In this document: in pieces, positions 1 through 5,223 of the stretch
Position numbering within the stretch: position 1 is the first letter of the stretch
Layout: each line of letters starts with the position of its first letter
Assembly: GCA_903842475.1 (NCBI GenBank)
Contig: CAIMMA010000334.1
Span: forward strand, 1-5,644
Length of the DNA: 5,644 nt
From: an uncultured bacterium
Lineage (GTDB): Bacteria; Desulfobacterota; Desulfobulbia; Desulfobulbales; Desulfobulbaceae
Direction: 5' to 3'
Translations under genes and position numbers: made by a program
Notes under the pieces: generated by a model
What the model was told of the DNA's origin: nothing
Seen by the model: the letters and a program-made list of their open reading frames with translations, nothing else
Databases searched by the model: none

Positions 1-38
1 CGACGGCCCGGGGCGGGCGGAGGCTGCGCAGGGGGCGA

Positions 39-1211
39 TCAGTTGGCTCGGACTGCCGGGGCGGCGGCCACCGGGACGAAGGGATTACGGAGATACAGCT
101 CCTCGTTTTTCAAGGCGGGAATAGCCTTGTCGAGTTTTTGCTGGGCCTCGAGAATCCTGGGGAAGGTCGGCGGTTCGATGGTCTCGAACATCGAGGTGTC
201 GTAATACATGATCCCGCTGCCGGTGGGATATTCCACCCCGATCTTGACATTGTGCCTGCCGCCATCCACCGGGATCGGCGAACGGAAGGTGAGCACATAA
301 TCGCTTTGCATGATGTTCTGGATATCCTCGACACTGCGGGTGATGGTGTCATAGGTGGCGCCGATAGGGTAGTATTTACCGAAGGAATTTTTGGCAAGGG
401 CCTGGAGATCGCGCTGATCCTTGCCATCCTTGCCGGTGAAGCAGAGGGCATAGATCGGCACCGGAATCTTCAGGCTGGAGATCCGGGTCATCAGGTCGGA
501 CCGGCTGACCGCGCTGTCGTCGTCCTTGCCGCTGCCCAGGACAATAATCGAGGTGGAGACGATATAATCGACTTCGCTGGATGAACCGCTGCCGGCGCCG
601 ACGCCCCCGGCCAGCTGCATGGCCCCGGCCACCCCGTCATAGACCCTGGTCCGCTCGCCCCGCGGCTGCAGATCGGCCAGCCGGCGGCCGAGGATGCCCG
701 GTTCGCGATCAAAATTGGAAAGCACGGTGTAGCCCTCGCTGCTGTTGTCCAGGGCGATAAGGGCCACCTGATCCTGCGGCCGTTTGGCGTCGATGCAGCG
801 GGCCGCGGCCCGGATCATGGCTTCAAAATCCGGACCTTTCATGTTCTTGTTGGTATCCAGGACCAGGATCGAGCGAATTGCCTCTTCCCGGTTATGGATG
901 GATTGGATCTGGTACTGTTTCTTTTTGGGATCAAACGCCCGCCCTTCGACCATCACCCCGATGTTGAGCACATTGAGGTTGACCAGGGGATTCATTTCCT
1001 GATCAAAGGTGCGCATGTAGACGTGTACGAAGGGGTAGAGGGCCGATTCCACTCTGAATATCTTCAGGCCGTAGCCCTGCTGGCCGGTGGCGCCGGTACC
1101 GGCATGGGAAATTTTGGCCGCCAGTCCGATCGCCAGGACCAGGCCCAGGATGATCAATTCGGCCGCCAGGGGCTGCAGGGCGCTCAGGCACCGTTTCAAC
1201 AACCATTTCAT
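39..1211 (-). CDS. Exported or membrane-anchored von Willebrand factor A domain protein
   Basis: This protein has 390 residues from the chosen start. An N-terminal hydrophobic segment (about 19-32) precedes SHA at 35-37, which could be a signal-peptidase site or leave an anchor. Residues about 50-105 resemble the small beta domain often found before VWA domains in bacterial surface proteins (YPFVHVYMRTFD, then NIGVMVEG). The VWA fold covers about 112-305: strand SILVLD, strand VALIALD, the T-R-V-Y-D-G loop, strand SIIVLGSG and strand VPIYALCF. The metal site normally written DxSxS is DTNKN here (residues 119-123), so both serines are lost. A C-terminal beta module follows (YVLTFRSP, then HNVKIGVEY). 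ATG at 1211 is preferred over ATG at 1247 because GAAGGAG lies six bases upstream. As the last visible gene of the operon, it may assist assembly, anchoring or contact with a surface. Confidence 0.9.
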   Translation of the reverse strand: MKWLLKRCLSALQPLAAELIILGLVLAIGLAAKISHAGTGATGQQGYGLKIFRVESALYPFVHVYMRTFDQEMNPLVNLNVLNIGVMVEGRAFDPKKKQYQIQSIHNREEAIRSILVLDTNKNMKGPDFEAMIRAAARCIDAKRPQDQVALIALDNSSEGYTVLSNFDREPGILGRRLADLQPRGERTRVYDGVAGAMQLAGGVGAGSGSSSEVDYIVSTSIIVLGSGKDDDSAVSRSDLMTRISSLKIPVPIYALCFTGKDGKDQRDLQALAKNSFGKYYPIGATYDTITRSVEDIQNIMQSDYVLTFRSPIPVDGGRHNVKIGVEYPTGSGIMYYDTSMFETIEPPTFPRILEAQQKLDKAIPALKNEELYLRNPFVPVAAAPAVRAN

Positions 1212-1217
1212 ATCTGT

Positions 1218-1224
1218 CTCCTTC
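1218..1224 (-). promoter_or_regulatory. Ribosome binding site that sets the VWA protein start
   Basis: On the minus strand GAAGGAG is followed by six bases and ATG at 1211. The alternative ATG at 1247 forms an ATGA overlap with the previous stop codon but has no Shine-Dalgarno sequence before it, and its extra 12 residues (MKPNRVLLKETD) would only lengthen a signal region that is already complete. Confidence 0.75.
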
Positions 1225-1243
1225 AAAAGAACCCGGTTGGGTT

Positions 1244-1567
1244 TCATGGCATCTGGGCAAAGGGTTTGCCCAGGTTATTGATCGTCTTGCCGCCCGGCCC
1301 CTTGACCGAGCTGTAGGCTATTTTGGTGACCCCGGTGGCGGTGTCGAGCACAAAGGCCCCGTAACCGCCGCCCGATTCCCAGGCACTGATCTGGAACCGG
1401 CCGGTATGGGAGAGCGGGATCGCTCGGCTCTCATTCGGATCCAGCACCGCCACCGGCAGCGCCGGGCCATCGTTATGCACCGCGCCCATCAGCAAGCCGA
1501 TGAGCAGGGCTGCCAGTCCGCCCAGCAGCAAGCCGGTCCCAAAATTATTCGGCCCTGGTCCTTGCAT
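1244..1567 (-). CDS. Small membrane-anchored protein with N-terminal transmembrane helix
   Basis: This protein of 107 residues has no family name I can give. After a short Gly/Pro/Asn-rich start there is one glycine- and leucine-rich hydrophobic helix (about residues 11-30), which lacks a clear signal-peptidase site and so probably stays as an anchor. The remainder should lie in the periplasm: FQISAWESGGGYGAFVLDTATGVTKIAY reads as a small beta sheet of the sort found in many short membrane-anchored proteins (a strand, then V-L-D-T-x-T-G and another strand). The ATG at 1567 overlaps the end of the CsgG-like gene by 23 bp, and GGAGG sits nine bases upstream within that gene, indicating translational coupling. 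By context it is an accessory part of the export apparatus; the function is unknown. Confidence 0.85.
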   Translation of the reverse strand: MQGPGPNNFGTGLLLGGLAALLIGLLMGAVHNDGPALPVAVLDPNESRAIPLSHTGRFQISAWESGGGYGAFVLDTATGVTKIAYSSVKGPGGKTINNLGKPFAQMP

Positions 1568-3026
1568 TGATCAATGCCTCCGCTGAAATTTTATTACCGA
1601 ACACTGCTTGGCTGCGCAGCAGCTGGGCCACGCCTTCCTGCCCATTCTGCTGTTTGACCGGTGCGGCTGTCTCCTGGCCGGTCGATGGTTTGTCCGCATT
1701 GGTCCGGGCCACGGCCGCAGGGCCGACGCTGACCTTTTCTGTTGGTGCGGTTTTCTGTACCGGTTTGCTTGCCTCTTTCTGATTGGCCACCTGGGTCGGG
1801 GCCGACTTCTCTGCTGGTTTAGCAATGGCCCTGGCCGGTGCCTTTTTCACCGGGGCTGCCGCTACGGCTTCCGCCGGGTTCGATCCTTCCAGGGCCTTGG
1901 CCAACATTTCGCGGCGAAGGGACACCTGTTCCATGTGATCGCCCAGCGAACTCCACAGCGCCACATACAGTTCCGGATCGTTGACGCCCCGGGCCGGTTG
2001 GTAACCGGGATTGAAGCTCGTCAGCGCCGCCTGGGTCTGGCTGTCGAGCCTGCCGGTGACCGGGACGTTATATCCTTTGAGGTACAGGCAGGTCTGTATC
2101 TCGCCGATCCGATCGGTCTGGCTCAGGTTTCTGAAATCCTGACGAATCCGCTCAAGCACCACCGGATCGGGTTTCATCTCCGGAATCAGCTTCCAGTAGG
2201 GCAGGTACAGATATTTGCCGACAATCTGTAGCACGCTGGTCTGGACCAGCAGGCGGATGGCCGCATGCCGTCCCTGGACCTTTTTGACCGTGCCTTTGAG
2301 GCCGAAACTCGGGCCGAAAATGGTGAAGCCGAGTTCCTTTTCCGCCACCGCCTTGTAGACATTGATCGAATTGACCGTCTGCATCCGGGCCACGCCGGAC
2401 ATGGTCTTGAAATCGAGCAGGTTGAAATCCAGGGTGATCCGGGCAAGGCTGTCTTTGTTTTCCTGGTTGTAATCAACCGAGATGGTGTCCCCTGGTACCC
2501 AGGATTCATTGACATTAAAGGGTTTGGTCGTTACCCCGAAATCGGTGCTGGCCCCCCGGGTTTCAAGACCGCGATCAAATTCGGTGATTCCGCCGGAAAG
2601 GACGATATCCGGGATGTATTTCCCCTGAAAATTGGAATAGCCGGTGACCATCTGATTGTTGATGAACACCGGGCTGTAGGGGATGTAGACGACATTGCCG
2701 CCGATGGCATTGAGCGAGCTCTTGGTCATCTCAGTGATATCACGCGGGATCTCGCCAAAGCCGAACTGGGAGAGCCCGGTGAAATCGGTGATGTCTTTGC
2801 CCATGATCATCACCCGTTTGCCGTAAATCTGGGTCATTCGACCCAACTCGGCCAGGGGTTGGTCAAAGCTGGTTTCCTTGATTTCCGGCAGGTCCGAGGG
2901 CATATCGACATCCACCTGGCGGGGATCGATTTTGGCACAACCGCCCAGGCTGAGGACCACCAGCGGGATCAACAGCCAGGAGCCGGGATGTATCCTGGTC
3001 CAGAGTTTTGGTATGGCAGACAGCAT
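1545..3026 (-). CDS. CsgG-like outer-membrane lipoprotein with peptidoglycan-binding-like domain
   Basis: This protein has 493 residues. A lipoprotein signal ends in LGGC, with Cys30 as the lipidation site; the next residue, Ala, does not argue for inner-membrane retention. Residues about 45-280 follow the CsgG/HfaB layout: a strand IVLSGGITEFDRGLETRG matching the CsgG region NIMVEGSIIGYES, a strand pair around ARITLDFNLLDFKTMSG, and a helical end around AAIRLLVQTSVLQIVGKYL. CsgG forms the oligomeric curli export pore. Residues about 305-340 resemble a PG_binding_1 unit (I-Q-x-x-L-x-x-x-G, TGRLDSQTQAAL). Then comes a charged helix (about 365-380), an Ala/Lys/Pro-rich linker (about 385-465) and a short C-terminal segment. 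E. coli CsgG is about 277 residues, so some 200 are extra. The start has AAGGA five bases upstream. The likely role is secretion of the two repeat proteins while holding the pore to the cell wall. Similarity was judged by eye. Confidence 0.9.
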   Translation of the reverse strand: MLSAIPKLWTRIHPGSWLLIPLVVLSLGGCAKIDPRQVDVDMPSDLPEIKETSFDQPLAELGRMTQIYGKRVMIMGKDITDFTGLSQFGFGEIPRDITEMTKSSLNAIGGNVVYIPYSPVFINNQMVTGYSNFQGKYIPDIVLSGGITEFDRGLETRGASTDFGVTTKPFNVNESWVPGDTISVDYNQENKDSLARITLDFNLLDFKTMSGVARMQTVNSINVYKAVAEKELGFTIFGPSFGLKGTVKKVQGRHAAIRLLVQTSVLQIVGKYLYLPYWKLIPEMKPDPVVLERIRQDFRNLSQTDRIGEIQTCLYLKGYNVPVTGRLDSQTQAALTSFNPGYQPARGVNDPELYVALWSSLGDHMEQVSLRREMLAKALEGSNPAEAVAAAPVKKAPARAIAKPAEKSAPTQVANQKEASKPVQKTAPTEKVSVGPAAVARTNADKPSTGQETAAPVKQQNGQEGVAQLLRSQAVFGNKISAEALINARTRAE

Positions 3027-3047
3027 GCTCGTTCCTTGAGGTCGGGG

Positions 3048-3371
3048 TTATTTGGAAATGACCGTTTTGTCGCCCTTGGAATCATCGATGATGATGATAT
3101 CACCATTGATGGTAGCTCCCGAATCCAGGATGACGCTATTGAGGGCGCCGCCGTCGGCAAGGACGACGCCACCGGAACCCGATGCGGCTTTGCTCCGGGC
3201 GCGTTGCGCGAGGTACGAGAAATTTCTATTGGCGCCACTGATCTCGCTGTACGCCCCAATGGCGTCGTCGGCCTCGATTCCGTCGCTGAGATCGTCGGCC
3301 CGGCTCGGGGGCACCAGGGACAACACAGCCAGGAACAACAAAAACAGCAGGATTGCGGTGATGGCTCGCAT
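3048..3371 (-). CDS. Small exported protein of unknown family
   Basis: This protein of 107 residues fits no family I recognise. It opens with a strong signal peptide, a hydrophobic stretch rich in Leu likely cut after SRA near residue 25. The mature part begins with an acidic segment (DDLSDGIEADDAIG), followed by a basic stretch (LAQRARSKA) and a Ser/Gly patch. Its C-terminal 30 residues look like two or three beta strands: NSVILDSGATINGDIIIIDD and then KTVISK. The start at 3371 has GGAGG with good spacing. It lies 22 bp after repeat protein 2 and 21 bp before the CsgG-like gene, so it is almost certainly co-transcribed. Position and size suggest an accessory, adaptor or nucleator-like part of the export machine, similar in place to CsgB or CsgF, but the sequence does not prove this. 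Confidence 0.85.
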   Translation of the reverse strand: MRAITAILLFLLFLAVLSLVPPSRADDLSDGIEADDAIGAYSEISGANRNFSYLAQRARSKAASGSGGVVLADGGALNSVILDSGATINGDIIIIDDSKGDKTVISK

Positions 3372-3393
3372 GGTGCCTTTCCTCCCTGGCGGA

Positions 3394-3987
3394 TTATTTG
3401 GCGACAACCGAATCGACGGCAACGCTGGCGTTGCTGCCCGACATCGAAACCGAAACATTGCCCAGGTCGGCCTTGTTGGTCACTTCGCCTCGCTGGGCTT
3501 CGCTCAACTGCACCGCCCCGATATTCAGGCGGTTGTTGTTGCCGTCGATCACTCCGTTGAGCTGACCGCCGGTCACCGAGGAGACCACCTTGCCGGCCGA
3601 GGCATTCTGCAGCAGCACCGAGCCGATATTGGAGGTGTTGTTGTTGCCTTTGACCGTGTTGCCGATGGCATCCACCTGGACGTTATTGGTTACTGAACCT
3701 GCCTGGGCATTCTGCAGATGGACCGAGGCACTGTTTACCGTGTTGTTGTTGCCGGTGGCCGAGGCGGAAACCGTGCCGGTGGCCCGGACCCGATTGGTCA
3801 CCTCGCGGGCGCTGCTGCCGTTCATGTTGATGGAAGCGGCATTGGCGACATTGTTGTTACCTTTGGCCCGGGCGTTGTATTCGCCGCCCTGGACCCGGTT
3901 CTCCGCCTTGAGGCCAAGCAGATCGGCCTGGCTGATCGCCGGGGCGGCCAGAAGCGCGCCGATGGTGAGGATGTGTAGTATTTTCAT
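3394..3987 (-). CDS. Exported repeat protein 2 (GNNN repeats), putative fibre subunit
   Basis: This protein has 197 residues. A Sec signal peptide is likely cut after SQA at residue 21, and nearly all the rest is five tandem repeats of about 35 residues. The GNNN core falls at 43-46, 79-82, 114-117 and 149-152, and the fifth repeat is degenerate (GSN at 184-186). The unit reads roughly GxVTNxV, GxV, GNNNxxNxASVxLQNAxA. It shares the GNNN-xxN-x-A-S and V-x-N-x-V elements with repeat protein 1 but lacks the long linker and has a shorter period, so the two look like partner subunits, perhaps major and minor or nucleator. The start is ATG at 3987, with GGAG seven bases upstream; a longer frame to 4128 has no signal peptide at its start and crosses the hairpin. 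It precedes the next gene by 22 bp. No named family recognised; a curli-like fold is inference. Confidence 0.9.
   Translation of the reverse strand: MKILHILTIGALLAAPAISQADLLGLKAENRVQGGEYNARAKGNNNVANAASINMNGSSAREVTNRVRATGTVSASATGNNNTVNSASVHLQNAQAGSVTNNVQVDAIGNTVKGNNNTSNIGSVLLQNASAGKVVSSVTGGQLNGVIDGNNNRLNIGAVQLSEAQRGEVTNKADLGNVSVSMSGSNASVAVDSVVAK
3397..3906 (-). repeat. Five tandem ~35-residue repeats, last one degenerate
   Basis: GNNN cores are spaced 36, 35 and 35 residues apart, with a fifth unit at the C-terminus where GNNN has become GSN. The Leu-Gln-Asn-Ala segment (LQNAQA, LQNASA) is well kept in repeats two and three and drifts in repeat four (LSEAQR). A degenerate final unit is what a capping repeat would look like. 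Confidence 0.85.
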
Positions 3988-4030
3988 GGTGTAACTCCGT
4001 GGACAGGTTGACGCATGCGGTTGGCAAGGC

Positions 4031-4066
4031 TCCCGCGATACGGCCGGTTCCGGCGGCATCGCGGGA
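4031..4066 (-). repeat. Intercistronic hairpin between the two repeat-protein genes
   Basis: TCCCGCGAT (4031-4039) pairs perfectly with ATCGCGGGA (4058-4066), and inside it GCCGG pairs with CCGGC around a TT loop, with a small internal bulge. The hairpin fills much of the 88-nt gap between the genes. No T-run follows on the minus strand, so full termination is unlikely. It could protect the upstream mRNA from 3' decay or partly attenuate, raising repeat protein 1 over later products. Confidence 0.6.
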
Positions 4067-4075
4067 AATGGCGCT

Positions 4076-4867
4076 TTAGTTAACGGCAATGGAGGCCGCA
4101 TTGGCCTGGTTGTTGTTGCCGCCTTCAACCGAAGAGCTGATGTTGCCGGTGTTTTCCACCTCGTTGATCACCCGTCCTTTGACCGCCATGCCGCCACCCA
4201 TCGAAATGGAGGCTGCATTGGCCTGGTTGTTGTTGCCGTTCTTGATCATGCTGCTGATATTGCCGCTGGTGTTGACCTTGTTGACCACCGAATCCGCGGT
4301 CTGGGCATTGCCGCCGCCGGAAATCGAGGCAGCGTTCGCCAAGTTGTTGTTGCCGCCGGTGATGGTGCTGGAGATGTTGCCCGCGCGTTTGATCTCGTTA
4401 CGAATTTCAGCCTTGGAACCGGTGGGCGAGGTATTTTGTTCCTGGGTGGCGGCTGCCGTGGTCCCGGTGGTGCTTTCCGTGGCCGTATCGGGAGCGGTTG
4501 CGGAGGTGTCGGTGGTGTCGGTACCGGTGTTTGCGGGGGCGGTGCTGTTGCCGGTGGCGGCGGTGGTCGCGGTCGTGGTGTCAGGATTGGATGTAGGGAC
4601 GGTGGTGGCGGTAGCGTTGGCGGTCGAGGATGCGGTTTGGGTCGCCGCGGTGTTGACGGTGATGGAATTGGAATTGGAGTTGGTGTTGGTGTTGGTACTG
4701 GTATTGGTGATCGGTTGGGCGACAAAGGTGTTGTGGTGGATGGCCGGGCCTTTGCGTTTGGATTGATTGAACGACCCGCTCAGGGTGGAGTCGCCGGAAT
4801 CGGCATGCGCCAGGCCGGCGGACAGGGCGAAGATAAGGGCAGTGGCCAGAATCGATTTGTTGAGCAT
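4076..4867 (-). CDS. Exported repeat protein 1 (GNNN repeats, Thr/Asn/Ser-rich linker), putative fibre subunit
   Basis: This 263-residue protein belongs to no family I can name. It has a clear Sec signal peptide, likely cut after AHA at residue 22, then a short segment (about 23-53) with GSFNQSKRKGP and IHHN. A low-complexity Thr/Asn/Ser/Ala linker follows (about 54-150), then three tandem repeats of about 39 residues (153-191, 192-230, 231-263). Each repeat has the pattern I/V-x-N-E/K-I/V, GNISS, then GNNNxANAASI, suggesting stacked short beta strands joined by Asn turns, as in curlin-like fibres. The start is backed by GGAGG seven bases upstream. It is the first gene after the sigma-54 promoter, as expected for the most abundant product. 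A CsgG-like channel gene downstream suggests export to the cell surface. Fibre formation is inferred; an adhesin role is also possible. Confidence 0.9.
   Translation of the reverse strand: MLNKSILATALIFALSAGLAHADSGDSTLSGSFNQSKRKGPAIHHNTFVAQPITNTSTNTNTNSNSNSITVNTAATQTASSTANATATTVPTSNPDTTTATTAATGNSTAPANTGTDTTDTSATAPDTATESTTGTTAAATQEQNTSPTGSKAEIRNEIKRAGNISSTITGGNNNLANAASISGGGNAQTADSVVNKVNTSGNISSMIKNGNNNQANAASISMGGGMAVKGRVINEVENTGNISSSVEGGNNNQANAASIAVN
4079..4411 (-). repeat. Three tandem repeats (117-bp period) coding GNISS...GNNNxANAASI
   Basis: The Asn-triplet codons recur at exact 117-bp spacing (codons 173-175, 212-214 and 251-253). The two repeats nearest the C-terminus are also very alike as DNA around the NNNQANAASI coding stretch, which suggests recent duplication. 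The N-terminal repeat has diverged more (L instead of Q, different codons). The last copy stops right after AASIAVN, so the protein ends within the repeat unit. Confidence 0.9.
4418..4708 (-). repeat. Low-complexity Thr/Asn/Ser/Ala linker with hexamer-like tandem DNA
   Basis: Codons of about residues 54-150 encode a linker almost wholly of T, N, S, A, with some P, D and G. At 4664-4711 the DNA is eight consecutive degenerate hexamers of the form GGxxxT (plus-strand reading), encoding alternating Thr/Asn and Ser/Asn pairs. Changes in hexamer number would keep the frame and only alter linker length. Confidence 0.75.
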
Positions 4868-4930
4868 GGGGAAACCTCCATATAGGTATTTGTTGTAGGG
4901 ACGAAGAACGACGACTTGCTACATCCCACA

Positions 4931-4947
4931 AAGCAAGGAGGGTGCCA
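4931..4947 (-). promoter_or_regulatory. Sigma-54 (-24/-12) promoter of the repeat-protein operon
   Basis: On the minus strand the sequence reads TGGCAC, five bases (CCTCC), then TTGCTT, matching the sigma-54 consensus TGGCAC-N5-TTGCW at every fixed position. The GG doublet lies at 4946-4945 and the GC doublet at 4934-4933, giving exact -24/-12 spacing. Transcription should begin near 4921, leaving a leader of about 54 nt before the ATG at 4867. The adjacent sigma-54 activator gene supports it as a working promoter. Confidence 0.92.
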
Positions 4948-4974
4948 GAAGTGAATGTCAGGGCGAGCGTCTGG

Positions 4975-5001
4975 AAATTTATTATAAAAATAATTAGTTA
5001 T
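4975..5001. promoter_or_regulatory. AT-rich tract, possible DNA-bending segment
   Basis: 26 of these 27 bases are A or T, in sharp contrast with the GC-rich surroundings. It lies 28-56 bp upstream of the -24 element, between the candidate activator sites and the promoter, where IHF or intrinsic bending often assists sigma-54 promoters. I find no clean match to the IHF consensus on either strand, so only the base composition and position support a role. Confidence 0.35.
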
Positions 5002-5047
5002 GTGGAGGGTGGCAGCTTGGCGTTTGAAAAACCAGGCCGGATCCTTG

Positions 5048-5058
5048 AGGATAAACCG
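5048..5058. promoter_or_regulatory. Repeated AGGATAAACCG element, candidate upstream activator site
   Basis: The 11-mer AGGATAAACCG occurs here and again, exactly, at 5157-5167 in the left arm of the palindrome; the right arm carries a close inverted copy ending at 5199. This copy lies about 100 bp upstream of the -24 element, within the usual range for sites bound by sigma-54 activators. The repetition is seen directly; the binding role is inference. Confidence 0.35.
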
Positions 5059-5156
5059 TGCGGGGGGGAAGAAGTGTCCGGAAATCGAACAGCTGGGGCG
5101 GCTGTTTTGCGCTAATAATCTGAAATAAGGTTATTTTTACGGAATTTTCGGGTTGT

Positions 5157-5199
5157 AGGATAAACCGACAATGGCCCGGGGCCACTGTCCGTTTATCCT
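5157..5199. repeat. 43-bp near-perfect palindrome downstream of the activator gene
   Basis: Two 21-nt arms surround a single central G, and 19 of 21 positions pair. The arms begin with AGGATAAAC and end in GGCCC. It starts 24 bp after the regulator's stop. In RNA it would form a very stable hairpin, but no T-run follows on either strand, so it is not a standard intrinsic terminator. It could equally be a binding site for a dimeric regulator: it is centred about 257 bp upstream of the predicted start of transcription. Confidence 0.8.
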
Positions 5200-5223
5200 G
5201 CGGCGACCCCAGGGGCACAGCAA

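Larger units (their letters stand above)
4868..5223. other. Intergenic regulatory region between activator and fibre operon
   Basis: This 356-bp stretch has no convincing gene: the only long frames crossing it are read-throughs of the regulator in another frame. From the regulator side it holds a 43-bp near-palindrome (5157-5199), a second copy of AGGATAAACCG (5048-5058), an AT-rich tract (4975-5001), a full-consensus sigma-54 promoter (4931-4947) and a leader of about 54 nt with the ribosome binding site of the first repeat protein. The order of upstream repeats, AT-rich bend and -24/-12 promoter is that of a typical sigma-54 control region. Confidence 0.8.

Noticed and set aside
3372..3458. 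Longer N-terminus for the small exported protein, starting at 3458
   Set aside because: It would overlap repeat protein 2, has no ribosome binding site, and places 29 Arg/Pro-rich residues before an otherwise normal signal peptide that has GGAGG before its own ATG at 3371.
2265..3560. Long plus-strand open frame (431 codons) opposite the CsgG-like, small exported and repeat protein 2 genes
   Set aside because: It crosses three minus-strand genes and both gaps between them. Those genes have signal peptides, ribosome binding sites and recognisable domains, while this frame shows no domain or export signal; it is a product of GC-rich codon bias.
3988..4128. Longer N-terminus for repeat protein 2, starting at 4128
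   Set aside because: The added 47 residues are Pro/Arg-rich, overlap the intercistronic hairpin and the end of the previous gene, and would bury the signal peptide that begins at 3987 behind its own ribosome binding site.
4079..4411. CRISPR-like array suggested by regular repeats
   Set aside because: The 117-bp periodic similarity is within an open reading frame and keeps the protein pattern; there are no short direct repeats separated by unrelated spacers.
4089..4766. Plus-strand frame rich in Leu/Val opposite repeat protein 1
   Set aside because: It is the mirror of Asn and Ala codons in the repeats (GTT runs), so its apparent hydrophobic repeats come from the real gene on the other strand.
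4868..4921. Riboswitch in the leader of the operon
   Set aside because: The leader is only about 54 nt from the predicted start site to the ATG, too short for common riboswitch folds, and I see no conserved motif of one.
5157..5199. Intrinsic transcription terminator for the activator gene
   Set aside because: The hairpin is strong enough, but no T-run follows it in either direction, so I report it only as a palindrome.
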